Positions 1 to 5,796 of a stretch of 24,095 nucleotides of DNA are shown here, in pieces. Position 1 is the stretch's first letter, and each line of letters starts with the position of its first letter. A model generated the notes under the pieces. That model did no database searches. It was not told the DNA's origin and saw nothing but the letters and a program-made list of their open reading frames with translations. Source of the DNA: Fidelibacterota bacterium UBA2125 (GTDB taxonomy: Bacteria > Fidelibacterota > Marinisomatia > Marinisomatales > S15-B10); contig DCXX01000120.1 in assembly GCA_002329125.1 (NCBI GenBank), forward strand, positions 17,469-41,563, read 5' to 3'. The translations under genes and the position numbers were made by a program.

Positions 1-278
1 CCTACATGGGCAACACCTTTAAACGGCAGAAGATGATGTTCACAAAGTGAAAAAAAATCTATGTCTTTAACTACGACGATCTCATCACATTTCTCATTGA
101 ACACCGCATCGCCAACAACTTCTTCAGGCGTCTGCTCATATCCCTTGGCGAAAGTCGTCCACGATTTTGCAACCCTGTGCGGCGTCTTTATGAGCCCTTC
201 ACGTTCGGAATCTTCGCCAATCTCTTTCAGTAAATCTGAAATGATCGATTCAATTTTTTCCATATTATCACCGTTCAT
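1..278 (-). CDS. folE: GTP cyclohydrolase I, N-terminal part (cut by window edge)
   Basis: Converts GTP to 7,8-dihydroneopterin triphosphate, the entry step of folate and 7-deazaguanine (queuosine) synthesis; cytoplasmic. I translated 92 codons before the window ends. Visible are the N-terminal helical region with EGLIKTPHRVAKSW (residues 28-40) and the zinc/active-site segment SLCEHHLLPF (77-86), in which C79 and H82 match the family's zinc ligands. The C-terminal zinc Cys lies outside the window. The ATG at 278 overlaps the yhhQ stop as ATGA, with GAGGAAG just upstream, so it is preferred over the in-frame ATG at 263. It is the last gene of a queD-yhhQ-folE overlap series, consistent with one transcript feeding pterin and deazaguanine metabolism. 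The family is certain; only the 3' end is missing. Confidence 0.93.
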   Translation of the reverse strand, partial: MNGDNMEKIESIISDLLKEIGEDSEREGLIKTPHRVAKSWTTFAKGYEQTPEEVVGDAVFNEKCDEIVVVKDIDFFSLCEHHLLPFKGVAHV

Positions 279-973
279 ATGGCTTCCTCAGCAAAACGTT
301 TGTAACCCCACACCTCTTCCGGATCTTCATGGACTTTCGGCTTCAAGACCCAGACCCCGAGGTAAAACAGCGGTGTATCAAAAAGAGCAAAAAAGAACTT
401 GAACAAGTAGGAATAATAGATGAGTGGAAGGAGATCACCAAAGGTATTTACATTGTTTCCTAAATTATTTGCATAATACAAGATTGTTAGTATTGCGGTA
501 GTATCAACCAGTTGACTGGCTGTCGTGGAAAGATTGTTTCTCAGCCAGAGATGCTTTCCCTTGGTCAATTTTTTCCAAAAATGAAACATATGCACGTCCA
601 CCGTCTGAGCCACAAGATAAGCAATCATGGAAGCGATCACATTTCCCACCATAAACTGATAAACCGATTCAAAAGTAGATGTAGCACCGGAGATGCCTCT
701 GGCATCTGGAAGAAGATGTCCTAAAGTCATGATACCCAGCATGAATAAGTTCATGGCAAACCCTGTCCAGACAATGGTCTGCGCCCTTTTCTTACCATAA
801 AGTTCACATATGAGATCGGTGGCAAGGAATGTAAACGGATAGGCCAGTACCCCAGCAGGAACAGTAAGCCCAAAAACGTTTACAAATTTTGTTGTACCAA
901 TAACATTACCTAAAACTAGAGCAGTAAGAAAAACCCCGCTCAGAAATAAAAATAGTCTGTCTTTAAAACTCAT
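275..973 (-). CDS. yhhQ: Queuosine precursor transporter (YhhQ/QPTR family)
   Basis: Inner-membrane protein of about six helices in the Vut_1/YhhQ family, whose characterised members take up preQ0/preQ1 for queuosine synthesis. The 232-residue length is normal. Family-type features are the first helix (about 8-26), the GLTVPAGVLAYPFTFLATDL segment (35-54) and the following EL-YGKKRA basic loop, and the later conserved WLRNNLSTTASQLVDT stretch (about 143-158). The ATG at 973 overlaps the queD stop (ATGA) and its TGA overlaps the folE start (ATGA), indicating translational coupling. A queD-like gene upstream and folE downstream support a role in deazaguanine supply. Which precursor it carries cannot be told from the sequence. 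Confidence 0.88.
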   Translation of the reverse strand: MSFKDRLFLFLSGVFLTALVLGNVIGTTKFVNVFGLTVPAGVLAYPFTFLATDLICELYGKKRAQTIVWTGFAMNLFMLGIMTLGHLLPDARGISGATSTFESVYQFMVGNVIASMIAYLVAQTVDVHMFHFWKKLTKGKHLWLRNNLSTTASQLVDTTAILTILYYANNLGNNVNTFGDLLPLIYYSYLFKFFFALFDTPLFYLGVWVLKPKVHEDPEEVWGYKRFAEEAI

Positions 974-1380
974 TCAGAGGCGGGGCCGTAGTAATCAGTG
1001 TATATGGTAGGTGTTTCCCGGACCCGTATCCGATGAAGTTTCGTATCCTCAAGTTCCGACTCTATCTGCTCCCACATCCAGATAACCATGTGTTCAGTGG
1101 AAGGTTGTTTACCCCGAAACCACGGAATTTCTTTTTCAATGGTTGAGTGATCAATAACATTGATCACTTTCTTGTTAACAATTTTCTTTAGTGCATTAAG
1201 GTCAACTAAAAAACCCGTCTCTTCATTTATTTCACCTGTAACGGTCACCTCAAGTTCATAATTGTGACCGTGCAATCGAGAATCTTTCCCAAAAACTTCT
1301 CTGTTTTTCTTACTGCTCCAATCGGAATGTCCGTATTGGTGAGCAGCGCAAAATTTGAATTTTTTTGTCAGGTAGGGCAT
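970..1380 (-). CDS. queD: 6-pyruvoyl/6-carboxy-tetrahydropterin synthase family protein (QueD-like)
   Basis: COG0720 T-fold enzyme of 136 residues. It probably acts on 7,8-dihydroneopterin triphosphate made by FolE, giving 6-carboxytetrahydropterin (queuosine path) or another pterin. Zinc ligands are H14, H37 and H39 (HGHNY). Conserved E96 (PSTEH) and E122 (RVRETPT) and the D77-H78 pair are present. The catalytic Cys of the usual CxxxHGH motif is replaced by Asp: the sequence reads GKDSRLHGH with D33. In this family the residue at that position separates queuosine-type (Cys) from folate-type (Glu, PTPS-III) enzymes, so the exact reaction is uncertain and the symbol is provisional. The ATG at 1380 has no strong Shine-Dalgarno. 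The stop overlaps yhhQ (ATGA). About 100 bases separate it from nth, so it may have its own promoter. Confidence 0.82.
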   Translation of the reverse strand: MPYLTKKFKFCAAHQYGHSDWSSKKNREVFGKDSRLHGHNYELEVTVTGEINEETGFLVDLNALKKIVNKKVINVIDHSTIEKEIPWFRGKQPSTEHMVIWMWEQIESELEDTKLHRIRVRETPTIYTDYYGPASE

Positions 1381-1482
1381 TGATGACCCGGTATCTATAA
1401 TTTAATCCTTCAAATGTGCTTCTATAAATTTACAGCCCCTGACCAGTATGGGGAAAGAATTCCACATTAAACAGATGCCAGA

Positions 1483-2130
1483 CTATACCAGTGATGAGGG
1501 ACAAATATCACTTAAACAGCAATCGGTGCACTGGGGCCGTCTGGCGATGCAGACATGGCGGCCATGCGCTATTATCAAATGTGTCAAAATAACCCACTCT
1601 TTTTTTTCGACTAAATCCATAATCTCGAACTCAATCTTAACAGGGTCTTTCTTTTGGGTAAATGCCAGTAGATTCATGATTCTGACCATATGTGTATCAA
1701 TGACCATGGACGGCACATTAAACACTGCCCCAAGGACACAGTTGGCTGTTTTTCGCCCCACTCCAGGCAACGCCAGCAAATCTTCCATGGTGCCGGGTAC
1801 TTCACCTGCGTACTCCTCCTGAATCATGAGGCTGGAACCTTGAATAGATTTCGCCTTTTGATTGTGATAGCCTGTAGAGCGAATATCTTCAGACAGTTCA
1901 TTGACGTTGCAGTAAGCAAAAGCCGCTACTGTCTTATACTTTTTGAACAGACCGGGAGTAACCATATTTACCCGCTTGTCTGTACACTGCGCCGAAAGGA
2001 TAGTCGACACCAATAGCTGGTGAGCATCCCTGTAATCGAGGCTGGTTCGGGCTGTGGGATACTCGTTTCTCAATCGGGCTATGACCTGAGCCATTCGCTT
2101 CCGCTTTAACATTTTCGATTCTTTTGGCAT
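1483..2130 (-). CDS. nth: Endonuclease III (DNA glycosylase/AP lyase)
   Basis: Base-excision repair glycosylase that removes oxidised pyrimidines and cuts the abasic site. The 215 residues match the family length. The helix-hairpin-helix LPGVGRKTAN (121-130) carries the catalytic Lys K127; D145 in VIDTH is the catalytic Asp. The C-terminal [4Fe-4S] ligands are C194, C201, C204 and C210 in the CX6CX2CX5C spacing. The reading frame is open upstream to 2199, but the ATG at 2130 is chosen because it sits in a TGATG coupling with the preceding gene's stop and gives a normal N-terminus; the longer form would overlap the upstream gene by 70 bases. It is the last gene of a four-gene overlap series. 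Confidence 0.95.
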   Translation of the reverse strand: MPKESKMLKRKRMAQVIARLRNEYPTARTSLDYRDAHQLLVSTILSAQCTDKRVNMVTPGLFKKYKTVAAFAYCNVNELSEDIRSTGYHNQKAKSIQGSSLMIQEEYAGEVPGTMEDLLALPGVGRKTANCVLGAVFNVPSMVIDTHMVRIMNLLAFTQKKDPVKIEFEIMDLVEKKEWVILTHLIIAHGRHVCIARRPQCTDCCLSDICPSSLV

Positions 2131-2468
2131 CAGCCGCCGCTTTCCACTACAGCCGGCAGATTTATTGCTAGGGAAGATTTTGGAAACACCCAGCGACACC
2201 CAGCTTCTTTCGCTTCATCCATGAGCCTTTTCGACACACGACCGGCACACCCCACCACAGACATTTCAGACGATTCGCTTACTAGTTTGCGTATCAGATC
2301 CATCGGTTTCTGATCAACTTCATCAAGATCAACAATAACCACCTTGGCATCTTGTGAATCTTCAGATTCCGTGTCGGGAAATACGCATTCGTCGCCCCGT
2401 GCCGTTAGGGAGTCGGCAATTCGTGTTCCCAGTTCGAAGTCCCGGATAAATAAAGCTACTTTGGTCAC
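2130..2468 (-). CDS. Receiver-like (CheY-fold) small protein, degenerate
   Basis: Hypothetical protein of 112 residues whose pattern resembles a response-regulator receiver domain without an output domain. The core strand VVIVDLDE (43-50) places D47 where the phospho-acceptor Asp would be, and K97 in VFPKS sits where the conserved Lys of the last strand would be. The usual N-terminal acidic pair is not clear (only D10 in FIRDFE). Phosphorylation is therefore doubtful; it could be a pseudo-receiver. The start is GTG at 2468, overlapping the upstream hydrolase stop (GTGA); the stop overlaps the nth start (TGATG). No histidine kinase lies in the window. The fold assignment is inferred from strand and helix pattern only. 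Confidence 0.6.
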   Translation of the reverse strand: MTKVALFIRDFELGTRIADSLTARGDECVFPDTESEDSQDAKVVIVDLDEVDQKPMDLIRKLVSESSEMSVVGCAGRVSKRLMDEAKEAGCRWVFPKSSLAINLPAVVESGG

Positions 2469-3319
2469 TGTTTCCCCCTATCCAATGCTATTTGTTCAAT
2501 AGCATACTTATCCCCATCCCGTTTGAGCCGGACAGCCTCAGTTGTTCCGTCATGTGGCAAAACGATGATCCAATTTTCATCCGCCGCCTGATTGAGTACT
2601 GATTTTTTCTCTTCCAGCGTCTTGAGAGGTTTATTATCGAAAGCCATGATACATGGAATTCGGAAATGAAGTCGTGTTGGGAAAAGATCGCTGCCAAAGA
2701 AAAGAGTGGTATTGCCGTCTGAAAGGAGAGGGTGCATCTGCCCAGGAGTATGACCATGAGTTATTCTAATCTGAATACCGGCGATGAATTCTTCTTCACC
2801 ATCCAGAAAAGTGAACATTTCATTCTCAGCCAACACTTTCCAGTTTTCCAGGCGGTAGCTACCCTTATCTTTTTCCGTTGGTGCGTTGGCCCAATCCCAA
2901 TTGGACTTCTGTAGCCAGTATTTGGCATTTAGGAAAGTAGGAACCACCTTCCCACCATCAAGACTTGTATTTCCACCGGCATGGTCAAAATGAAGATGGC
3001 TGCAGATGACGTCAGTAATTTCATCGGGTTTAACAGATAATTCACCCAAAGATGCCTCAATATTCACTACGGAAGGATCCGTGTTCAGGATAGCCTTCAT
3101 TTTTGAATCCCACTTATTACCGTTTCCTGTATCTACCAGAATAGTTTTTCCATTTCCCCGAATGAGAAGAGAGCGCGTTACCGCCGGAATTCTATTTTTA
3201 TCATCCGGCGTAATCTCCTTTTCCCACATACTTTTTGGGATAACCCCGAATATGGAGCCGCCATCCAGGCTGAAACGGCTGGTTACGAGTGAAGTAACTT
3301 TATAGTTTCCTATCTTCAT
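2465..3319 (-). CDS. Metallo-beta-lactamase-fold hydrolase
   Basis: Cytoplasmic dinuclear zinc hydrolase of 284 residues with no signal peptide. Metal ligands in order: H108, H110, D112 and H113 in SHLHFDHAGG; H190 in THGHTPGQ; D211 in FFGSDLFP; H256 in LPHDG. The domain order and length resemble lactonase-type MBL enzymes (AHL-lactonase-like group), but nothing in the sequence fixes the substrate. The ATG at 3319 overlaps the stop of the 365-residue upstream gene (ATGA), and its own TGA overlaps the GTG of the receiver-like gene. The coupling suggests coordinated expression with nth, though a shared pathway is not obvious. Confidence 0.88.
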   Translation of the reverse strand: MKIGNYKVTSLVTSRFSLDGGSIFGVIPKSMWEKEITPDDKNRIPAVTRSLLIRGNGKTILVDTGNGNKWDSKMKAILNTDPSVVNIEASLGELSVKPDEITDVICSHLHFDHAGGNTSLDGGKVVPTFLNAKYWLQKSNWDWANAPTEKDKGSYRLENWKVLAENEMFTFLDGEEEFIAGIQIRITHGHTPGQMHPLLSDGNTTLFFGSDLFPTRLHFRIPCIMAFDNKPLKTLEEKKSVLNQAADENWIIVLPHDGTTEAVRLKRDGDKYAIEQIALDRGKQ

Positions 3320-4413
3320 CTGTCACTGATTGATGAATTCACTTGAAGAAGTCTCCCAGCCAGCAAAGGTATATATTGTTCAGGAACAGCTCTGGTAAGA
3401 GATTGAAGTGAATCGAGCAATAGAAAATCTGATTCTTCTGTCTTAAATGATTTGATCCAACTCTCAGCCAATTCTGTGGTCCAAGACCAATCATCTGCGG
3501 CACGGACCCGGGAAAGGAAGTGAGTCAACTGAGGTGGATTATTGTCTTTGATAGCTTTGATGATAGAATTAGCGGATGATTCTTTCCGAAAGGCACCATT
3601 CTTTTCTGTCAAGGGTTTGGACTTGAACTGTCGTTCGGCCCATAGTTTAAGCCCTTTTCGGTAACCGCTTTGCCGAGGGCTGTCCGTTTCCCACAGCCGC
3701 AAAGCCGTAGAGAAAAGAGAAAGGTCCCTGTCATCACTGTTTTTCAATACATCTTCTAAAAACGGGTACAAACTGTCGTCTCTGGATAAATCTGCCATTT
3801 CTATGGGGCGAGGCTGTTTCGTCACTTCAGTCAGAAGTAGATTCATAAACGGTTCCGGCTCTTTTTCACCGCCGAATACCGCTGAGCGGTAGACACCGTA
3901 TACAAAAGTACCCAATTCATCCATATGGTGAGTGGCCACCTCCATGATCATTTCTATAACTGCAACACGATTGTCTGAAACGACCGCGATCTTGGCTGCC
4001 TCACATCTCGCTTTTACAGAGTCACCTTCTACCACTGCCCAGAGAAAATCCTGGGTGAACAACGGCTGATTTAACTCCTCCTGTTTCAGTTCGCTTTTTG
4101 CCAGACTGTCATCGCTTGCCTGGGAATAGTGACAAATTTCTATGGCCTTCTCAACGATGGGTCTGGAGGGAGAATCCAATCTAAGAGCTGCCAGGTTCTT
4201 GAGAGAATTGAGTGCTATGAGAGGGTGTGCACTGTTATCATCGGATGCCGCGTAAGTACAGTGATTGGATGCGGAAAATCGAAACAGATCCTTGAAAAAT
4301 AATCTGAGGACAGTATCGCTGGAGACAGCTTCGTTTATTACATTCTTCAGGCCATTCAGATCATTCTCGAGCAAGAGTGAACTGAGGAGTAGTGTTTCAG
4401 ATGTGGTATTCAT
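3316..4413 (-). CDS. Hypothetical alpha-helical protein, 365 residues
   Basis: I do not recognise this family. The protein appears almost entirely helical and soluble, with no signal peptide or membrane segment. A His-containing stretch SAHPLIALNSLKNLAAL (61-77) and a later segment with ATHHMDELGTFVYGVYR (160-176) look the most constrained. The periodicity (DFLWAVVEGDSVKARCEAA, about 122-140) hints at a helical-repeat or solenoid fold. The ATG at 4413 is the only plausible start and has a weak ribosome site. The gene leads the overlap series with the MBL hydrolase (ATGA), receiver-like protein and nth. A composition of mixed charged helices, with no low-complexity run, supports a real gene. 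Confidence 0.75.
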   Translation of the reverse strand: MNTTSETLLLSSLLLENDLNGLKNVINEAVSSDTVLRLFFKDLFRFSASNHCTYAASDDNSAHPLIALNSLKNLAALRLDSPSRPIVEKAIEICHYSQASDDSLAKSELKQEELNQPLFTQDFLWAVVEGDSVKARCEAAKIAVVSDNRVAVIEMIMEVATHHMDELGTFVYGVYRSAVFGGEKEPEPFMNLLLTEVTKQPRPIEMADLSRDDSLYPFLEDVLKNSDDRDLSLFSTALRLWETDSPRQSGYRKGLKLWAERQFKSKPLTEKNGAFRKESSANSIIKAIKDNNPPQLTHFLSRVRAADDWSWTTELAESWIKSFKTEESDFLLLDSLQSLTRAVPEQYIPLLAGRLLQVNSSISDR

Positions 4414-4464
4414 CCAAACTGTTATAATCTAAAGTAAATCTGGCCGGAGACCGGACGCTTAAAC

Positions 4465-5163
4465 TTACTGCTCTTTTTCCTCCGTCTCTTTCTCCACTTT
4501 GGGACCGAGCGGAAAAGTAATCCTTAAAGAGAATCCGACCAGACGTGAATGTTGAGTTGGCCAACCACCAGGAGACCTGTGGGGAACATCAAACCTGCTA
4601 TACTCTTCATTCTGTTTAACATAATCATCCCACGAAGGTATATAAATTTTTGTGAGAGGCATGCTGGCGAAATCATGAAAATATCCAGCCTCTAATCCAA
4701 ATTTACTCTTCCGGAAGAGACCCATGAGAAAACCGACTCGTGTACTCTGACCACTTTCCTTATAGGAGCCGTCAGGAATAACCATCCCCCGGAAAGCCCA
4801 GTAGATAGTATCTCCTTTTTTCTTCCCGTCACGAAATTTGTAATAGGTGAAATCATAGTTCGTATTGGGTGTAAGACTCCATCCCAAGTTCAGAACATCC
4901 CGTTTCTTACCTTTTTCAAACAGTGTCCTCGAGTAATCGATACCTGAACCATAGATGGGCACACCGACGCGAAGACCAAGATCACTCACATCGGAAAGGC
5001 CAAAACGATAAAACATTACAGGAAAAATATTTTCTGTCGATAGTGTATAGCCATAATATTTTTCACCTTTTTTCAATGTATGGTCTGCAACCGTAGGATG
5101 AGCAGCGCATCCCAAATATAATGAGACAAGAGCGAGCGAAAGAATTGGGGTGAGACGGCGCAA
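4465..5163 (-). CDS. Putative outer-membrane lipoprotein, beta-rich
   Basis: Protein of 232 residues with a clear lipoprotein signal: MRRL, a hydrophobic stretch, then the lipobox LYLGC with the lipidated Cys at residue 19. The mature part alternates polar and hydrophobic residues with many aromatic and Gly residues (for example GLRVGVPIYGSGIDYSRTLF, 63-82, and VGFLMGLFRKSKFGLEAGYF, 143-162), as in small beta-barrel proteins. The C-terminus is charged. The start is TTG at 5163, the only one that keeps the complete signal peptide; the ribosome site is weak. It follows the CBS gene by 17 bases and is probably co-transcribed with it. The family is not recognised; localisation is well supported, function unknown. 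Confidence 0.78.
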   Translation of the reverse strand: MRRLTPILSLALVSLYLGCAAHPTVADHTLKKGEKYYGYTLSTENIFPVMFYRFGLSDVSDLGLRVGVPIYGSGIDYSRTLFEKGKKRDVLNLGWSLTPNTNYDFTYYKFRDGKKKGDTIYWAFRGMVIPDGSYKESGQSTRVGFLMGLFRKSKFGLEAGYFHDFASMPLTKIYIPSWDDYVKQNEEYSRFDVPHRSPGGWPTQHSRLVGFSLRITFPLGPKVEKETEEKEQ

Positions 5164-5180
5164 TTTTAATTTACGGAAGT

Positions 5181-5711
5181 TTATCCGCCCTCTGCGCTTT
5201 TCTGCTCTCTCAATGGTGTTGGTGGCAGATTAAGTACATCAGCTGAGAAAAATTCAGCAAGATGACGCACAATATCTAAAACTCCAACAATAGCAACAGG
5301 TTTACCTTCATCATCCATTACTGGGACATGTCGAAAACCACCCTCTGTCATCCTGTTCAAAGCAAAGGCTATGGAGTCACGTCCTCGCAAACTTTCCGGA
5401 GAATGTGTCATATAATCGTCAACAATCTCCTCATTGTAGTCAAACCCTTTACCCGCCAGCTTCATAATAACGTCTCTCTCAGTAAAAATACCGTGAAGTT
5501 TCTCATCTACCACCAGAACGCATGCAACTCCTTCAGCCCGGAATTTCTCAATAACAGTTTGAATGGTGGTCCCACGTTCCACCAAGACCATTTTGTGTAG
5601 AGTAAGCGTATCGATGGGATCATTAATGGAGATACCTTCTGTCATCTCCTTACTTTCTTCGAATTCCTGTTCATCCATCAACTGATGTTCATCATCAAAA
5701 AACTCGCTCAC
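5181..5711 (-). CDS. Tandem CBS-domain protein
   Basis: Stand-alone pair of CBS domains in 176 residues, preceded by an acidic segment (1-37). CBS1 spans roughly 38-103 (VERGTTIQTVIEKFRAEGVA, then VLVVDEKLHGIFTERDVI). CBS2 spans about 105-165 (SLRGRDSIAFALNRMTEGGF, then HVPVMDDEGKPVAIVGVLDI). Such Bateman modules usually bind adenosyl ligands and act as energy or redox sensors, but no effector domain is attached. The start is GTG at 5711, fixed by a near-perfect AAAGGAGGT with ideal spacing. Its upstream neighbour is the M14 peptidase gene, 85 bases away; its downstream neighbour is a lipoprotein gene 17 bases away. Confidence 0.9.
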   Translation of the reverse strand: MSEFFDDEHQLMDEQEFEESKEMTEGISINDPIDTLTLHKMVLVERGTTIQTVIEKFRAEGVACVLVVDEKLHGIFTERDVIMKLAGKGFDYNEEIVDDYMTHSPESLRGRDSIAFALNRMTEGGFRHVPVMDDEGKPVAIVGVLDIVRHLAEFFSADVLNLPPTPLREQKSAEGG

Positions 5712-5715
5712 TATT

Positions 5716-5724
5716 ACCTCCTTT
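5716..5724 (-). promoter_or_regulatory. Strong Shine-Dalgarno for the CBS gene
   Basis: The minus strand reads AAAGGAGGT, followed by four bases and then GTG. It is the strongest ribosome site in the window and decides the GTG start at 5711. Confidence 0.8.
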
Positions 5725-5726
5725 AT

Positions 5727-5739
5727 AATTACAGTAATT
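5727..5739. promoter_or_regulatory. Perfect 13-base palindrome upstream of the CBS gene
   Basis: AATTAC-N-GTAATT, a perfect inverted repeat with a one-base centre, lies three bases upstream of the ribosome site in the 85-base gap after the M14 gene. It could be an operator or a chance AT-rich palindrome. A weak promoter-like TTGAAA / TATAAA pair overlaps the region, but its start point would fall within the ribosome site, so I do not call a promoter. Confidence 0.2.
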
Positions 5740-5796
5740 CATTGATTTCAAATCTACATCCAGACCATATGATTCCCAAGTAGGAGCGGTCATAGG

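Noticed and set aside
61..402. Plus-strand open frame of 113 codons at the left edge
   Set aside because: It is antisense to folE and the yhhQ 3' end, both with clear family motifs; its composition is low-complexity Ser/Thr/Pro as expected of a shadow frame.
1440..1458. CCCC/GGGG hairpin after nth as a terminator
   Set aside because: Four base pairs with a ten-base loop and no T-run on the minus strand; too weak to call.
2131..2199. Longer N-terminus for endonuclease III from 2199
   Set aside because: It would overlap the receiver-like gene by about 70 bases and adds residues unlike the family; the TGATG junction at 2130 is the natural start.
4440..4460. Inverted repeat CCGG-TCT-CCGG as a terminator after the lipoprotein gene
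   Set aside because: The stem is only four base pairs and no T-run follows it.
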